64,000 nucleotides of DNA, from positions 124,001 to 188,000 of the forward strand of contig NZ_QPMH01000006.1 of assembly GCF_003344765.1 (NCBI RefSeq), written 5' to 3'. The notes under the pieces are model-generated. The model did not search any database and was not told the origin of the DNA. It worked only from the letters and a program-made list of their open reading frames with translations. Below are positions 36,681 through 45,710 of the stretch, in pieces; position 1 is the first letter of the stretch; each line of letters opens with the position of its first letter. The stretch is from Ferruginivarius sediminum (GTDB lineage: Bacteria; Pseudomonadota; Alphaproteobacteria; Kiloniellales; Rhodovibrionaceae). A program made the position numbers and the translations under genes.

Positions 36681-36985
36681 GCGCGCGCCCCTCTCGTGGT
36701 TGTCTTCGCCGCGGCCAGGATCCGCGAAAGCCCCATGACATCCGGGCCGGTCTCTTCCTTCACCCGGATCCCTTGACGATACTCGACAGGCACAAAAATG
36801 CGCCCGACGCCCCCGGACGAACACCGAAAACGATGCCAGTGAAACATGCCGAACGCGACATGTGATAGCAAGCGATTCACTATAAACCGGCGCCGTCAGA
36901 GAGTTGCCGCAGCGACAATGCAACGCTACAGCCAAGGAAAGGCCGCCGCGAAACCTCCGGCCGCCATATCGGGAGCACACATCTT
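36681..36985. other. 305-base gap within the EPS export run
   Basis: It lies between the ATPase stop and the Wza start, minus strand. The gap is longer than others in the run and may contain a promoter for the Wza and barrel genes, but no consensus hexamers or terminator were identified. Confidence 0.35.
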
Positions 36986-37906
36986 TCAGGCTTGGCGACT
37001 GGCCTTTGCCAAGCTATCGGGAGCGATCGCATCAAGCCGACGCCACAGGATGTCGCGGATCTGGTCGCGACTCTTGCCGGAAAGCTCACCCCTGAACGGG
37101 CTGAGGCCCCCGGATTCACGCGACTCGGCGACGTCGGCGATGACCTCGTAGTCGATCTGATGGCGATTCTCGGCATAGCTGTAAACCAGCGCCAGATCGC
37201 AAAGCACGTTGATCAGGCGCGGAATACCGCCTGAATAGACGTATGCGGCCGCGCATGCCAGATCGTCGAACAACTCCGGGCTTCCGCCCGCCACGCCGAG
37301 GCGGTGGCGGATATAGTCGACAGTGTCGGCAAGATCGAGTTCTTTCAGGTGATAATTGATACCGATCCGCTGCACGAATTGCTCCAGCTCGGGCTTGCGC
37401 AGATTCTCAAGCAACTGGGGCTGGCCGGAGAGGATGATCTGAAGGACGAGCCTGCTGCCCAGGTTCAGGTTCGACAGCATCCGCAGTTCCTCCAATGCGC
37501 CGATGGAGAGATTCTGCGCCTCGTCGATGATCAGGACTGCGCGCCGCCCCTCTCGCTCGCAAACACCGAGGAAATCGCGGAAGCCGTTGTAGATCACCTG
37601 ATTGTCGCCCGTGCACTTCAGTTCGAACGCGGAGGCGACCGAGCGGATGACGCTGCCATAGGCGGCGTGGGTATGCGTGATGAGGCCGCTGCGGACATCG
37701 CCGCCCATGGTGCCCAGCAGGCGGTGGATCAGCGTTGTCTTTCCCGCCCCGATCTCGCCCGTGATGACGACGAAGCCCAGGCCCTCCTGAACGCCGTACT
37801 GGAGCAGGCTGAAGGCCGTCCTGTGCCGACGTCCCAGATAGAGAAAGTCGGCGTCGGGAAGCAGGGAGAACGGCTTGCGGTCCAGGCCATGAAATCGCTC
37901 GTACAT
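36986..37906 (-). CDS. ExeA/TIGR03015-like AAA ATPase of EPS loci
   Basis: 306 residues. The N-terminus YERFHGLDRKPFSLLPDADFL is typical of the ExeA-like/PEP-CTERM-associated ATPase family. Walker A is GEIGAGKTT at residues 50-58 and Walker B is AVLIIDEAQNL. The C-terminal half (GGIPRLINVLCDLALVYSY) is the AAA sensor region. Family members accompany XrtA-type EPS export genes; their exact role is unknown but may be assembly or energy coupling at the inner membrane. It follows the tyrosine kinase by 51 bases. Confidence 0.85.
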   Translation of the reverse strand: MYERFHGLDRKPFSLLPDADFLYLGRRHRTAFSLLQYGVQEGLGFVVITGEIGAGKTTLIHRLLGTMGGDVRSGLITHTHAAYGSVIRSVASAFELKCTGDNQVIYNGFRDFLGVCEREGRRAVLIIDEAQNLSIGALEELRMLSNLNLGSRLVLQIILSGQPQLLENLRKPELEQFVQRIGINYHLKELDLADTVDYIRHRLGVAGGSPELFDDLACAAAYVYSGGIPRLINVLCDLALVYSYAENRHQIDYEVIADVAESRESGGLSPFRGELSGKSRDQIRDILWRRLDAIAPDSLAKASRQA

Positions 37907-37957
37907 CGCAGTGCCAGTCCGCCTTATGGAGAGACTCGTTTCAAGGACCGCCGGAAC

Positions 37958-38782
37958 CTACGACCCGTAATAACTTCTTGGAGACTCGTTCGATTTGTTC
38001 AGGACCGTCCCCAAAATCGGCAGGCCGCTCAACATCATGAGCGTCTGCTCGATATCGCTGACCGGCGTCTCGCCCTCGGCCGCGACCAGGAGGCCGCAGT
38101 CGACGTAGCCGGAGAAAGCGATCGCATCATCGGAGGTCAGCAGCGGCGGCGCATCATAAATGACGATACGATCCGGATAACGCGCCTTGAGTTCCGTCGC
38201 GAGGCCCGTCATGAGCGGACCGGTGAGAAGTTCCGACGAGTTTTCCATCGGGGGCCCGGCGGGAAGAAGGACGAGGCTCTCGATGCCCGGCCTGACCAGG
38301 CATTCATGCAACGCGGCCCGTTCTTCCAGGTAATCCACCAGTCCGGGCGTCCCGCTCACCGAAAACAGCTTGTGCACCGAAGGCCGCCGAAGGTCGGCAT
38401 CGACCAGCAGGACCGAGCGCGTCGCCAGCTTGGCGAGGCTGATGGCGAGGTTCGCGGCCACGACGCTCTTACCGTCCCCGGGGTTGGGGCTGGCAATCAT
38501 GAGCGTGCTGAAATCGTTCTCCTCCAGCAGTTGCAGCACGCGGGTGCGCAGCACGCGGAACGTATCGCCCAGCTTGTGCTCCGGCAGGCCGGCGACCAGA
38601 CGGTTGGCGGCCAGCGCCGCCTCAGAGACCGGCTCCACCCGCGTGCGCGGCGCCGGACGGGACGCCGGCGCGCTCTCCGGCTGAACGTGAGCCTGAAACC
38701 GGAGAGCCGTCGCCGAACGCCCCGCTGCCACGTGGCCGGCCTCAAGTTGCGCCCGTTCCAAGGCTTTCAGGATCTTCTCCAC
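37958..38782 (-). CDS. Tyrosine-protein kinase / chain-length regulator (CpsD/Wzc-C type, XrtA-associated)
   Basis: 274 residues, a cytoplasmic BY-kinase. Walker A is ASPNPGDGKS at about 97-106, Walker A' is LLVDADLRRP at about 126-134, and Walker B is IVIYDAPPLL. The C-terminus ends in RSYYGS, a minimal tyrosine pair for autophosphorylation rather than a long tyrosine tail. It acts with the Wzz-type protein encoded immediately upstream to control EPS chain length. There are 24 bases between the two genes. Confidence 0.9.
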   Translation of the reverse strand: MEKILKALERAQLEAGHVAAGRSATALRFQAHVQPESAPASRPAPRTRVEPVSEAALAANRLVAGLPEHKLGDTFRVLRTRVLQLLEENDFSTLMIASPNPGDGKSVVAANLAISLAKLATRSVLLVDADLRRPSVHKLFSVSGTPGLVDYLEERAALHECLVRPGIESLVLLPAGPPMENSSELLTGPLMTGLATELKARYPDRIVIYDAPPLLTSDDAIAFSGYVDCGLLVAAEGETPVSDIEQTLMMLSGLPILGTVLNKSNESPRSYYGS

Positions 38783-38806
38783 GTCGTTCTCGCTCCGCCT
38801 AGCCGC

Positions 38807-40471
38807 CTATTTCAGGAAGCGGTCGAGCTTGTCGTCGACCTGCTGCTCTGCTTGCGACGCCACAATGTCGAGCGGCACGACATGCGTATGGACGTAGAAC
38901 AAGCCTCCGGCCGCGGCCGCCAGCACGCCGGCCGCCGAGGCGCCGCGCCACGTCCACGCCCGCACGATCTCGCGCCGGGTGCGTATGTAGGGAACGACGA
39001 CCAGCGGCTGGGCGCCCGTCAGAGCTTCCAGCTTCCGCACGCCGCGAATCGAGCCGTCCGCCATCTCCCTGAGGAACGCCAGCCCGCAGCCGAAGGCCAA
39101 GGACATGAACGCGCCAGCCAGCACAATCATCTTCCGGTCGGGCTTGATCGGGCTGAACGGCTCCTGCGGCGGCTCGATCAGCGTGAAGCGCTCGCCTTTC
39201 TGGTTGAGTTCCAGCGAAGCGCCCATGTCCGCCGTCAGCTTCTTGCGGCGCAGCGTGCGGTAATCTGTAACCGTATTATCGTATTCACGCTGTAGCGCGC
39301 GGTACTCGTCCTCGATCGCCGCGGCCCGTCTCAGCGCCTCGCGCTTCTCCTCGATATCGCTGCGCAGGACGTCCCGGCGGCGCGCAAGCGCATTGAGATT
39401 GCGGTCGATCGCGGCCAGCTCTTCCCTGATCTGGAAGATCTGCGGATTGCCGCTTCGAGCCGTCGTCGAACCCGACGCCTCCGTGCCCTGGTCCTGTCCG
39501 CTCTGCCTGGCTTCGAGCGCGGCGATCCTGCGGTCCAGGCTGATGATATCGGGGTGCTTCTCGGTATATTGAGCCGCGAGCGTCGCCCGCTCGTCACGCA
39601 ACTCCTCCAACCGACTGTCCGGCGCCAGCGCCGCGGGCTCGCTGCCGCTCTGGATCCCGGCCAGCGTCTGGGCCAAGTCCGCGCGGCGCTCGCCAAGCGA
39701 CTGCCGCTCGAAGTTGAGGTCGCGAAGGGAGCGCTGCAGCTCGACAACCTCGCCGCGGATCAGATCCTGCTGATTCGGCAGTTGGCCTGCGTTCTCTTTC
39801 TTGAACTCCGCCAGCTCCTCTTCCAGACGCCCCACCTCGCTTGCCAGCGCGGAGGTCTGCTGTTCAAGGAATTCGGCGGTTTCGCGCGATTTTTCCTGAC
39901 GCGCGCGCAGGTTCTCCCGCAGGTACCAGGTTGCGACCTCGGAGGCGACCTGCTGTGCCTTTCCAGGCTCCGAGTATTCGAAGCCAACCTGGAAGGCCAC
40001 GGCGGGCTCGCGCCGGCTGCTCTGGACCAGTTCGACGTGGATTCCCTGGCGGAACCGATGGACGACATCCGCCATCGGCACTTCACGCCGCATTTCTGGA
40101 TAGAGGTCGTATTTCTCCACGAGGCCGGCAAGGTTGTCCGACGCGATGAACTCACGACGGATCTTCTCGATGCGCTCATCCGCCTGACTGGTGACGGTGC
40201 TATCGATCAAATCCGGCGGCACGTTCGGCCGTTCGATCAGGATCGTGCCTTCGGCGCGATACACAGGCGGCAGCATCAGCGCCACGGTAACCGCCGCTGC
40301 GCTCAGAAGGAGCGTCGGAATCGCGATCCACCACTTCCGACGTTTTATGATGCCAACCAGATCTCCCAGATTGAAACTGGCGCCCGGTTGTTCCCTGTCT
40401 AGCTCGTCCACGCGCTCAACCCCATGATTTGCATGTAAGGTAGCAAGCACCCGGTGGGGCGTCGACGGCAC
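38807..40471 (-). CDS. Polysaccharide chain-length determinant (Wzz/GNVR domains)
   Basis: 554 residues. An N-terminal Wzz domain (NLGDLVGIIKRRKWWIAIPTLLL) has the first membrane helix near residue 50. A long periplasmic coiled coil covers about residues 190-420. A GNVR-type segment (YRALQREYDNTVTDYRTLRRKKL) and the proline-rich PPQEPFSPIKPDRK precede the second membrane helix, and a third helix (AAGVLAAAAGGLFYV) lies near the C-terminus. It is the periplasmic partner of the autokinase. The start is GTG 40471 and has a weak ribosome site; no better start occurs before the first helix. Confidence 0.9.
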   Translation of the reverse strand: MPSTPHRVLATLHANHGVERVDELDREQPGASFNLGDLVGIIKRRKWWIAIPTLLLSAAAVTVALMLPPVYRAEGTILIERPNVPPDLIDSTVTSQADERIEKIRREFIASDNLAGLVEKYDLYPEMRREVPMADVVHRFRQGIHVELVQSSRREPAVAFQVGFEYSEPGKAQQVASEVATWYLRENLRARQEKSRETAEFLEQQTSALASEVGRLEEELAEFKKENAGQLPNQQDLIRGEVVELQRSLRDLNFERQSLGERRADLAQTLAGIQSGSEPAALAPDSRLEELRDERATLAAQYTEKHPDIISLDRRIAALEARQSGQDQGTEASGSTTARSGNPQIFQIREELAAIDRNLNALARRRDVLRSDIEEKREALRRAAAIEDEYRALQREYDNTVTDYRTLRRKKLTADMGASLELNQKGERFTLIEPPQEPFSPIKPDRKMIVLAGAFMSLAFGCGLAFLREMADGSIRGVRKLEALTGAQPLVVVPYIRTRREIVRAWTWRGASAAGVLAAAAGGLFYVHTHVVPLDIVASQAEQQVDDKLDRFLK

Positions 40472-40569
40472 TTTCGTGCGCCCAATACAACGAACACAGA
40501 GTAACCCTTTAGTAGAGCCAAATCATTTTCGCATCCCCGTTAGATATGCGACGGGGAGCCACTGGCCCG

Positions 40570-41523
40570 TCATTCGACGGGCCGGCTGCTTGGCAAATGC
40601 GCGCCCTGGCCCTGGTCCCGCAACGCTCGCCAGACCTCTCGCCAGGTCTGCAGGCCGGCTTCGCATCGCCGCATGCCCAGGGTCGTTGCCAATCGGAAAG
40701 CGAGGTAGCGCGAAAGCGGCCACATTTGCAGAAGCGCGGCCTGCACCACGGCGCGGGGGCGTCCGGCATGCTTGCGGATCAACTGCGTATTCGCGGTCAA
40801 CAGGCGGATCATCTTGCCGGCCTTGACCTTCTCGGAACTGCCGCCTTCATGGATGACCGTCGCACGCGGCGTGACGCATGGGCGATAGCCGAGGGCCGCG
40901 GCCCGCAGACAAAGATCAACGTCCTCACCATAGACGAAGAACTGCTCATCGAAGCCGCGAAGAGCGTCCCACAACGGCTTCGCGATCAGCAGGAAGCAGC
41001 CGGAAACCACCTCGACCTCGCGCTCGTCCGCTCGCGACCAGCCGCCATAGCCGTGGTAGTTGAACAGCGGACTGTCCGGCATTGCATTGTCCAGGGCCAA
41101 GATGCGGCACAGCAGGGACCAGGTCGACATGGCCCGCCAGCACGATGCTGGGTTGAGCGAGCCGTCGGGCCGCAGCGTTCGTCCGCCCCAGATACCGCCT
41201 TCCGGCCTGCGCCGGGCAAAAGCCAGGATCTCCTGGATCGCGCCCGGCAGCACCACGACGTCCGGGTTTATCAGCAGGATATGCTCGCCGCGCGCCCTGC
41301 CGCCCGCAAGGTTGCAGGCCGCACCGAAGCCGAGGTTTCGCGGGCTCTCGATCACGATGGCATCGGGGCATATAGGCTCGACGGCCGCCCGCACGTCGTC
41401 TTCGCGCGAGTTGTCGACAACGATAACCTCGAGATCCACGTCGCTCGCGTGCTCGCGAATGCTCTCGACGCAGGCGGCGACGTGATCGCGCGTGAAGTAG
41501 TTGACGATAATGATACTCAGCAT
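40570..41523 (-). CDS. GT2-family glycosyltransferase (rhamnosyltransferase-like)
   Basis: 317 residues. MLSIIIVNYFTRDHVAACVESI starts a GT-A domain; VIVVDNSREDD, SPRNLGFGAACNLA and LLINPDVVVLPGA are typical of the WbbL/dTDP-rhamnosyltransferase subgroup; GFDEQFFVYGEDVDLCLRA is the acceptor-side motif. It is predicted to add one sugar on the cytoplasmic face during EPS repeat assembly. It is the first gene of the minus-strand export run, about 98 bases before the Wzz gene. Confidence 0.88.
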   Translation of the reverse strand: MLSIIIVNYFTRDHVAACVESIREHASDVDLEVIVVDNSREDDVRAAVEPICPDAIVIESPRNLGFGAACNLAGGRARGEHILLINPDVVVLPGAIQEILAFARRRPEGGIWGGRTLRPDGSLNPASCWRAMSTWSLLCRILALDNAMPDSPLFNYHGYGGWSRADEREVEVVSGCFLLIAKPLWDALRGFDEQFFVYGEDVDLCLRAAALGYRPCVTPRATVIHEGGSSEKVKAGKMIRLLTANTQLIRKHAGRPRAVVQAALLQMWPLSRYLAFRLATTLGMRRCEAGLQTWREVWRALRDQGQGAHLPSSRPVE

Positions 41524-41856
41524 GCCGCGCCGGCTTCCCTAAAAGTCCGCGGCCCGCCGGATCACCGAACCCGGAAGGCGGCGGTTCAATCAATAAATTC
41601 GGTATCCAATACACGGCGGCGGAGCAATACCCATTACGAGTAGCTTCAGCCGGAGCAAACAAAAGGATTCAGAAGTACCTCGGCGCCACCATGTGGCTGC
41701 GATTTCGAGCCCACCCACGTCCCGTATCCGATCACGTTGTCGTGCGGGATGCTTGCCATCGCGGGCCGCCACTCGCAGTTTCGCCCGAGTTCGGCAGGCA
41801 TTTCGGCAGTCAATCGGGCGAAAGCAATGCGCTCGGCAGGATTATCGGGAGAACTG

Positions 41857-42492
41857 ATGAAGCGTAGGCGGCTCGCACAGCGGATTCTGGCTGCGCCGAG
41901 GAAACCTCGGGGCAGCGCGGTCGTCATGCTTTTTGCCGCAACGATGCTCGCGGCATGCGCTGACATCGGCGATGAGTCCATCGGCAACGGGTTTCAGGGA
42001 CGTCAGAATGCCTTTACCTGGCTGGAGCCTCGGCGCATCCCGCCGCGCACACCGATCAGGACCGCCGGCGCGCCGACCGATCTGGGCGCGTTCGAGGGCG
42101 AGGTCGTGGTCCTGAACTTCTGGGCCACCTGGTGTGCGCCTTGCGTGGAGGAGCTGCCGACACTGGACCGCCTGCAGGCCCAGCTTGGCGACTCGGGCGT
42201 GGAGGTCGTCGCGGTCGCCATGGACCGGGGCGGAATCGACACGGTCCGGTCGTTCTATGACCGCCTTGGAATCCGCCACCTGGACATCTATGCCGACCCG
42301 AGCGAACGCACGGGCTATTTCAGCCAGGAAAACGCCAACCGCGCCGCCTTCCCGCTCTACGGCTTTCCGATTACCTACATCATTGCGCCGGATGGCCGGG
42401 CGGTGGGCTATCTATCCGGCCCGGCCGACTGGACATCGCCAGCGGTGAAAGACTTTCTCAAGCGACTGCGCTCGCCGGACGACAACCGGTAG
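41857..42492 (+). CDS. TlpA/ResA-like thioredoxin-fold lipoprotein
   Basis: 211 residues from ATG 41857, with GGGAG eight bases upstream. The N-terminal VVMLFAATMLAACADIG carries a lipobox (LAAC). The thioredoxin-like domain has NFWATWCAPCVEELP (WCxxC active site) and the cis-proline stretch YGFPITYIIAPDG. It would act as a periplasmic thiol-disulfide oxidoreductase, for example in cytochrome c maturation or reduction of exported proteins. It is divergent from the GT2 gene and convergent with the nitrilase gene, so it is not part of the EPS operons. Confidence 0.85.
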   Translation: MKRRRLAQRILAAPRKPRGSAVVMLFAATMLAACADIGDESIGNGFQGRQNAFTWLEPRRIPPRTPIRTAGAPTDLGAFEGEVVVLNFWATWCAPCVEELPTLDRLQAQLGDSGVEVVAVAMDRGGIDTVRSFYDRLGIRHLDIYADPSERTGYFSQENANRAAFPLYGFPITYIIAPDGRAVGYLSGPADWTSPAVKDFLKRLRSPDDNR

Positions 42493-42534
42493 AATCCTCC
42501 AGGCATAAGCCAATATATGGCGAAGGCTGCCGGC

Positions 42535-43410
42535 TTACTCCGCCGCCTTGGACAAGGCGGCGTACCGCCCAGGCATCTCCAGCGGGCCGAGAGACTGCAG
42601 TGCCTTACTGGCATCCGCCCCCCTTGTATATGGCGGAAAGCTTGCCGGACCGTCGCGGAAGCTTTTCAGCGGCTGTCCCAGGCCCATGGTGCCCTCGCGG
42701 CGGCTACGGCGCACCCGCTCTAGGTCGAGGGGCAAAGGTACGATCTCCTGACCGGCGCCACACTGGTGCATCACATCGCCGTCTGGCCCCACTGCGATAG
42801 AGCGCCCCAGTGCAAGCTCGCCGGCGCTATTCACGTCGATCAAATAACACTGGTTGGTCAAGGCGTGGGCGCGCGCAATCGCAAGCTCGCCGTCGCGATC
42901 GGGCGTATCGGTCATGGTGGGATGCAGGATTACTTCCGCGCCCTTCCATGTCAGAGTGCGGATCGTCTCCGGGAACCAGAAATCGTAGCAGATCGATACG
43001 CCGAAGATTCCGACGTCCGGAACCTCGAAGGTCACGCAAGCATCGCCCGGCGTCACGCCCGGTTCATAGGGTAGGAACGGGTAAATTTTCCGGTAGCGGG
43101 CCACGACACGGCCGTTCGGATCGATCACGGGGGCGGTGTTGTAGATGGCGCCCTCGAGCCGCTCATACAGCGTGCCGGGCAGCAGCCAGACACCGTGCTT
43201 GCGTGCCAGCTCGCAGAAATGCCTCTCCGTCGGGCCCGGCATCGGCTGCGCCGCGGTCACGCTTGGACCGTGGGCGGCAAGCTCCCCGAACATGATCATA
43301 TCAACCCACGGATAGCGCCTTGCCACATCGGCCACATGGCGGGACATTTCGGCCACGTTGTCGCCGACGCGTGCCTCGAATTGCACTGAGGCAACGGCAA
43401 ACGATGTCAT
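42535..43410 (-). CDS. Carbon-nitrogen hydrolase (nitrilase superfamily amidase)
   Basis: 291 residues. The catalytic triad is visible: E43 (FGELAAHG), K108 (RYRKIYPF) and C141 (SICYDFWFPE). Family members hydrolyse amides or nitriles; the substrate cannot be read from sequence, though the subgroup resembles aliphatic amidases. ATG 43410 follows a consensus AAGGAGG, and the longer upstream frame is rejected. It is convergent with the TlpA-like gene and monocistronic in appearance. Confidence 0.9.
   Translation of the reverse strand: MTSFAVASVQFEARVGDNVAEMSRHVADVARRYPWVDMIMFGELAAHGPSVTAAQPMPGPTERHFCELARKHGVWLLPGTLYERLEGAIYNTAPVIDPNGRVVARYRKIYPFLPYEPGVTPGDACVTFEVPDVGIFGVSICYDFWFPETIRTLTWKGAEVILHPTMTDTPDRDGELAIARAHALTNQCYLIDVNSAGELALGRSIAVGPDGDVMHQCGAGQEIVPLPLDLERVRRSRREGTMGLGQPLKSFRDGPASFPPYTRGADASKALQSLGPLEMPGRYAALSKAAE
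42541..42562. terminator. Perfect 9-bp hairpin at the nitrilase 3' end
   Basis: CGCCGCCTT, loop GGAC, AAGGCGGCG. It overlaps the last codons of the nitrilase gene and lies between two convergent genes, so it could end transcription from the plus-strand TlpA-like gene. There is no T-run on either side and it may simply reflect coding sequence. Confidence 0.3.
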
Positions 43411-43749
43411 TCTGAACCTCCTTGGTAATCGAGCCCAAAGGGGCACGGTCGTAAGCAGTTGACCGATCACATGCACACGCACGGGAGGGACGCTCGCGCG
43501 CCGCAACAGGACACGCCAACGCACACACGCTTCCACGCCAGCATCCGACGCGTCAGCTTGCCTTGCATCTCCACGGAGAAGCGCCACCCTTATATGTGGT
43601 ATTTTATCTAAAAACTACTCTTATACAAACATTAATTGTTCGCACGATCAAACTGACACGCCAAGGCTGCATCGCTCTCCGCCTTCCGCGTGAGCACATC
43701 AAGTGCGGCCACCCAGCAAAAGCAAGCCTAAACGGGCGTGACGCCGTAG
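43411..43749. other. Intergenic region upstream of the nitrilase gene
   Basis: An AT-rich patch at about 43590-43640 probably holds the nitrilase promoter. No complete gene is recognised. The end nearest 43750 adjoins a transposase remnant and may include further decayed insertion-sequence DNA. Confidence 0.4.
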
Positions 43750-43857
43750 CAGGATGACCGATTGCGCGATCTGGGATATTTCGACGAGGAGAGCTGCCGG
43801 CTGGAGCGGATAGACAACCCCTTCGGCCCGAGCCTGTTACCCATGTCTCGGGAATAA
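43750..43857 (+). pseudogene. C-terminal remnant of an IS481/IS3-like transposase
   Basis: An open stretch of 35 codons reads DRLRDLGYFDEESCRLERI then DNPFGPSLLPMSRE and a TAA stop, bounded upstream by a TAG and a further stop. The ending NPFGP...LPMS with the DNA TGTTACCCATGTCTC at the stop recalls the 3' end and terminal repeat of IS481-type elements. A second copy of the end motif (GTAACCCATGT) lies at 43861-43871. The rest of the element is gone. It ends about 40 bases from the 3' end of tRNA-Arg. Family assignment is from memory and tentative. Confidence 0.4.
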
Positions 43858-43895
43858 TCCGTAACCCATGTGATCGGTATAGACCCGCAGGCAAA

Positions 43896-43972
43896 TGGCG
43901 TCCCCGGGAGGATTCGAACCTCCGACCTACTGCTTAGGAGGCAGTTGCTCTATCCTGCTGAGCTACGGGGAC
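43896..43972 (-). tRNA. tRNA-Arg (anticodon CCT)
   Basis: The minus strand reads GTCCCCG for the 5' acceptor arm, with D-arm TAGCTCAG, anticodon loop CTCCTAA (anticodon CCT, reading AGG), T-loop GGTTCGAATCC, 3' acceptor CGGGGAC, discriminator G and encoded CCA. All four stems pair. The length is 77 including CCA. Confidence 0.95.
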
Positions 43973-44044
43973 GCGAACGCCTTGCGGACGCTGAGGGTTA
44001 TAGCATGCAAGCGCGGCAGGGGCCATGCCGTGGGTAACGCAACG

Positions 44045-44593
44045 CTACTGCCCCAGCGCCTGGCTTAGCCGGCCGATCGGCAGGTGATAGTAGAGCGTCA
44101 CGATCTCCGTTCCCGGATTGTCGTCGCCGATACCGGCGTTCGAGATATGGCTGAAGGCAAGCGCCAGGCGCGAGCGGTCGTCGAACCGCCATGCGACCTC
44201 GGCCTGAGAGCGGAACTCCAGCGTCGAGCCGAGGTCCTTGCCGCTGCCTTCCTCATAGGCGCCGACACCCGTGGCACCGGTCAAGACGATATGCTTGCCG
44301 AGATCCACGTCGATCAAGGCACCACCGCCCGCCCAGAGGCCGCCGTCGCCGGTCAGTTCCAGGCCCGCCCAGGGCTTGACCAGCCAAATGCCTTCATCAT
44401 GCCGGTATTCCAGACGGAAATCGGCGGCCTCGTCCTCTCCGTCCACCAGATCGTACCAGCCGGCCCCGACCGAAAGGTAGGCAGGGTCGGCATTTTCCTT
44501 CATAGAACCGTCCGCTTCCTGCGCCACCGACCGTCCCGCCCAAAGGCCGGCGATCAGCATGGCCAGGATCAGTAGAACCGCCCGCTCGCGCAC
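44045..44593 (-). CDS. pagL: PagL-like lipid A 3-O-deacylase (acyloxyacyl hydrolase family)
   Basis: About 182 residues. A signal peptide is present (RAVLLILAMLIAGLWAGRSVAQEA), followed by a small beta-barrel. Near the C-terminus AFSHISNAGIGDDNPGTEIVTLYYH carries the PagL-type His-x-Ser-Asn and Glu catalytic residues. It would remove the 3-O acyl chain of lipid A in the outer membrane. GTG 44593 follows a G-rich site; an in-frame ATG at 44644 would give a long n-region. The gene symbol names the family. Confidence 0.75.
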   Translation of the reverse strand: MRERAVLLILAMLIAGLWAGRSVAQEADGSMKENADPAYLSVGAGWYDLVDGEDEAADFRLEYRHDEGIWLVKPWAGLELTGDGGLWAGGGALIDVDLGKHIVLTGATGVGAYEEGSGKDLGSTLEFRSQAEVAWRFDDRSRLALAFSHISNAGIGDDNPGTEIVTLYYHLPIGRLSQALGQ

Positions 44594-44682
44594 GACACCA
44601 TCCCCCCCGCTGTTTGCATATAATCTCCGCCAAATACCCGCCATCTTAGCGGTCACTGCACGAACCGCAACCGATAGGGACG

Positions 44683-45639
44683 TTACGCCACGTTCTTGAA
44701 GCGCTCGGCCGCGGATACGAGGGCCCGGCGCACGCCCGGCTCCATGGCCGAATGGCCGGCGTCGGGAACCACCGTGTAGTGGGATTTCGGCCAGGCCTTG
44801 CGCAGGTCGTGCGCGTTCTGGATCGGGCAGACGGCGTCGTAGCGGCCCTGAACGATGGCGCCGGGGATATCGTGGATGCGGCCGATCTCGTCCAGTAACT
44901 GGTTCTCCCGCAGGAACACCCGGTTCCGGAAGTAGTGCGCCTCCAGCCGCGCAAGTCCGAGGGCCATGCGTTCCTCGCCGAAGGCCGCCACGGTTTCCGG
45001 ACTGGGCAGCAGCGTCGAGCACGCGCCCTCGTAGGTCGACCAGGCCCGCGCCGCCGGCATGTGAATACCGGGGTCCGGGTCCAGCAGGCGGCGGTGATAG
45101 GCCGTCAGGAGGTCGCCCTGTTCGGCTGCCGGAATGAACCCGGCGAAGCGCTCCCACGCTTCCGGGAACAGCTTGCGCATGCCATAGAGGAACCAGTCGA
45201 TCTCGGCCGAACGACAAAGGAATATACCGCGCAGGATCAGGGCCGTCACCCGCTCGGGGTGCGCCTCGGCATACGCCAGCGCCAGCGTCGAGCCCCAGGA
45301 GCCGCCAAACACCAGCCATCGCTCGATATCCAGGTGACGCCGCAGGAGCTCCATGTCGGCGATCAGGTGCTGGGTCGTGTTGTCCCGCGTCTCGCCCAGC
45401 GGGCGCGACCGCCCCGCCCCGCGCTGATCGAATACGACGATGCGGTAGTGCCGTGGGTCGAAGAAACGCCTGTGATCCGCCGATGCCCCGGCACCGGGAC
45501 CGCCGTGCAAAAACACCACCGGCTGCCCGTCGGCGGCACCGGAGACCTCCCAGTACATGGTGTGCAGATCGTCCAGCCGCAGCATCCCGCTTTCGCGGGG
45601 CTCGATCGGCGGGTAAAGGTCGCGCTGCTGCCGGGTCAT
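44683..45639 (-). CDS. pip: Prolyl aminopeptidase
   Basis: 318 residues, an alpha/beta hydrolase of peptidase family S33. VVFLHGGPGAGASADHRRFFD and VVFDQRGAGRSRP are hallmark motifs; the nucleophile elbow is FGGSWGSTLALAYA; the catalytic histidine is in PDAGHSAMEPG. It releases N-terminal proline in the cytoplasm. ATG 45639 has AAGGAG upstream, so the longer frame to 45693 is rejected. It is divergent from the thermonuclease-like gene. Confidence 0.93.
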   Translation of the reverse strand: MTRQQRDLYPPIEPRESGMLRLDDLHTMYWEVSGAADGQPVVFLHGGPGAGASADHRRFFDPRHYRIVVFDQRGAGRSRPLGETRDNTTQHLIADMELLRRHLDIERWLVFGGSWGSTLALAYAEAHPERVTALILRGIFLCRSAEIDWFLYGMRKLFPEAWERFAGFIPAAEQGDLLTAYHRRLLDPDPGIHMPAARAWSTYEGACSTLLPSPETVAAFGEERMALGLARLEAHYFRNRVFLRENQLLDEIGRIHDIPGAIVQGRYDAVCPIQNAHDLRKAWPKSHYTVVPDAGHSAMEPGVRRALVSAAERFKNVA

Positions 45640-45710
45640 GGAAGCTCCTTCACGGTCAATGGATGCATAGCGCATCGGCGCCCCCCGCGTCACCTGCTAG
45701 GATAGTCGCC

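Noticed and set aside
37304..39295. Plus-strand open frame of 663 codons
   Set aside because: Covers the ATPase, autokinase and Wzz genes on the opposite strand, all with clear motifs.
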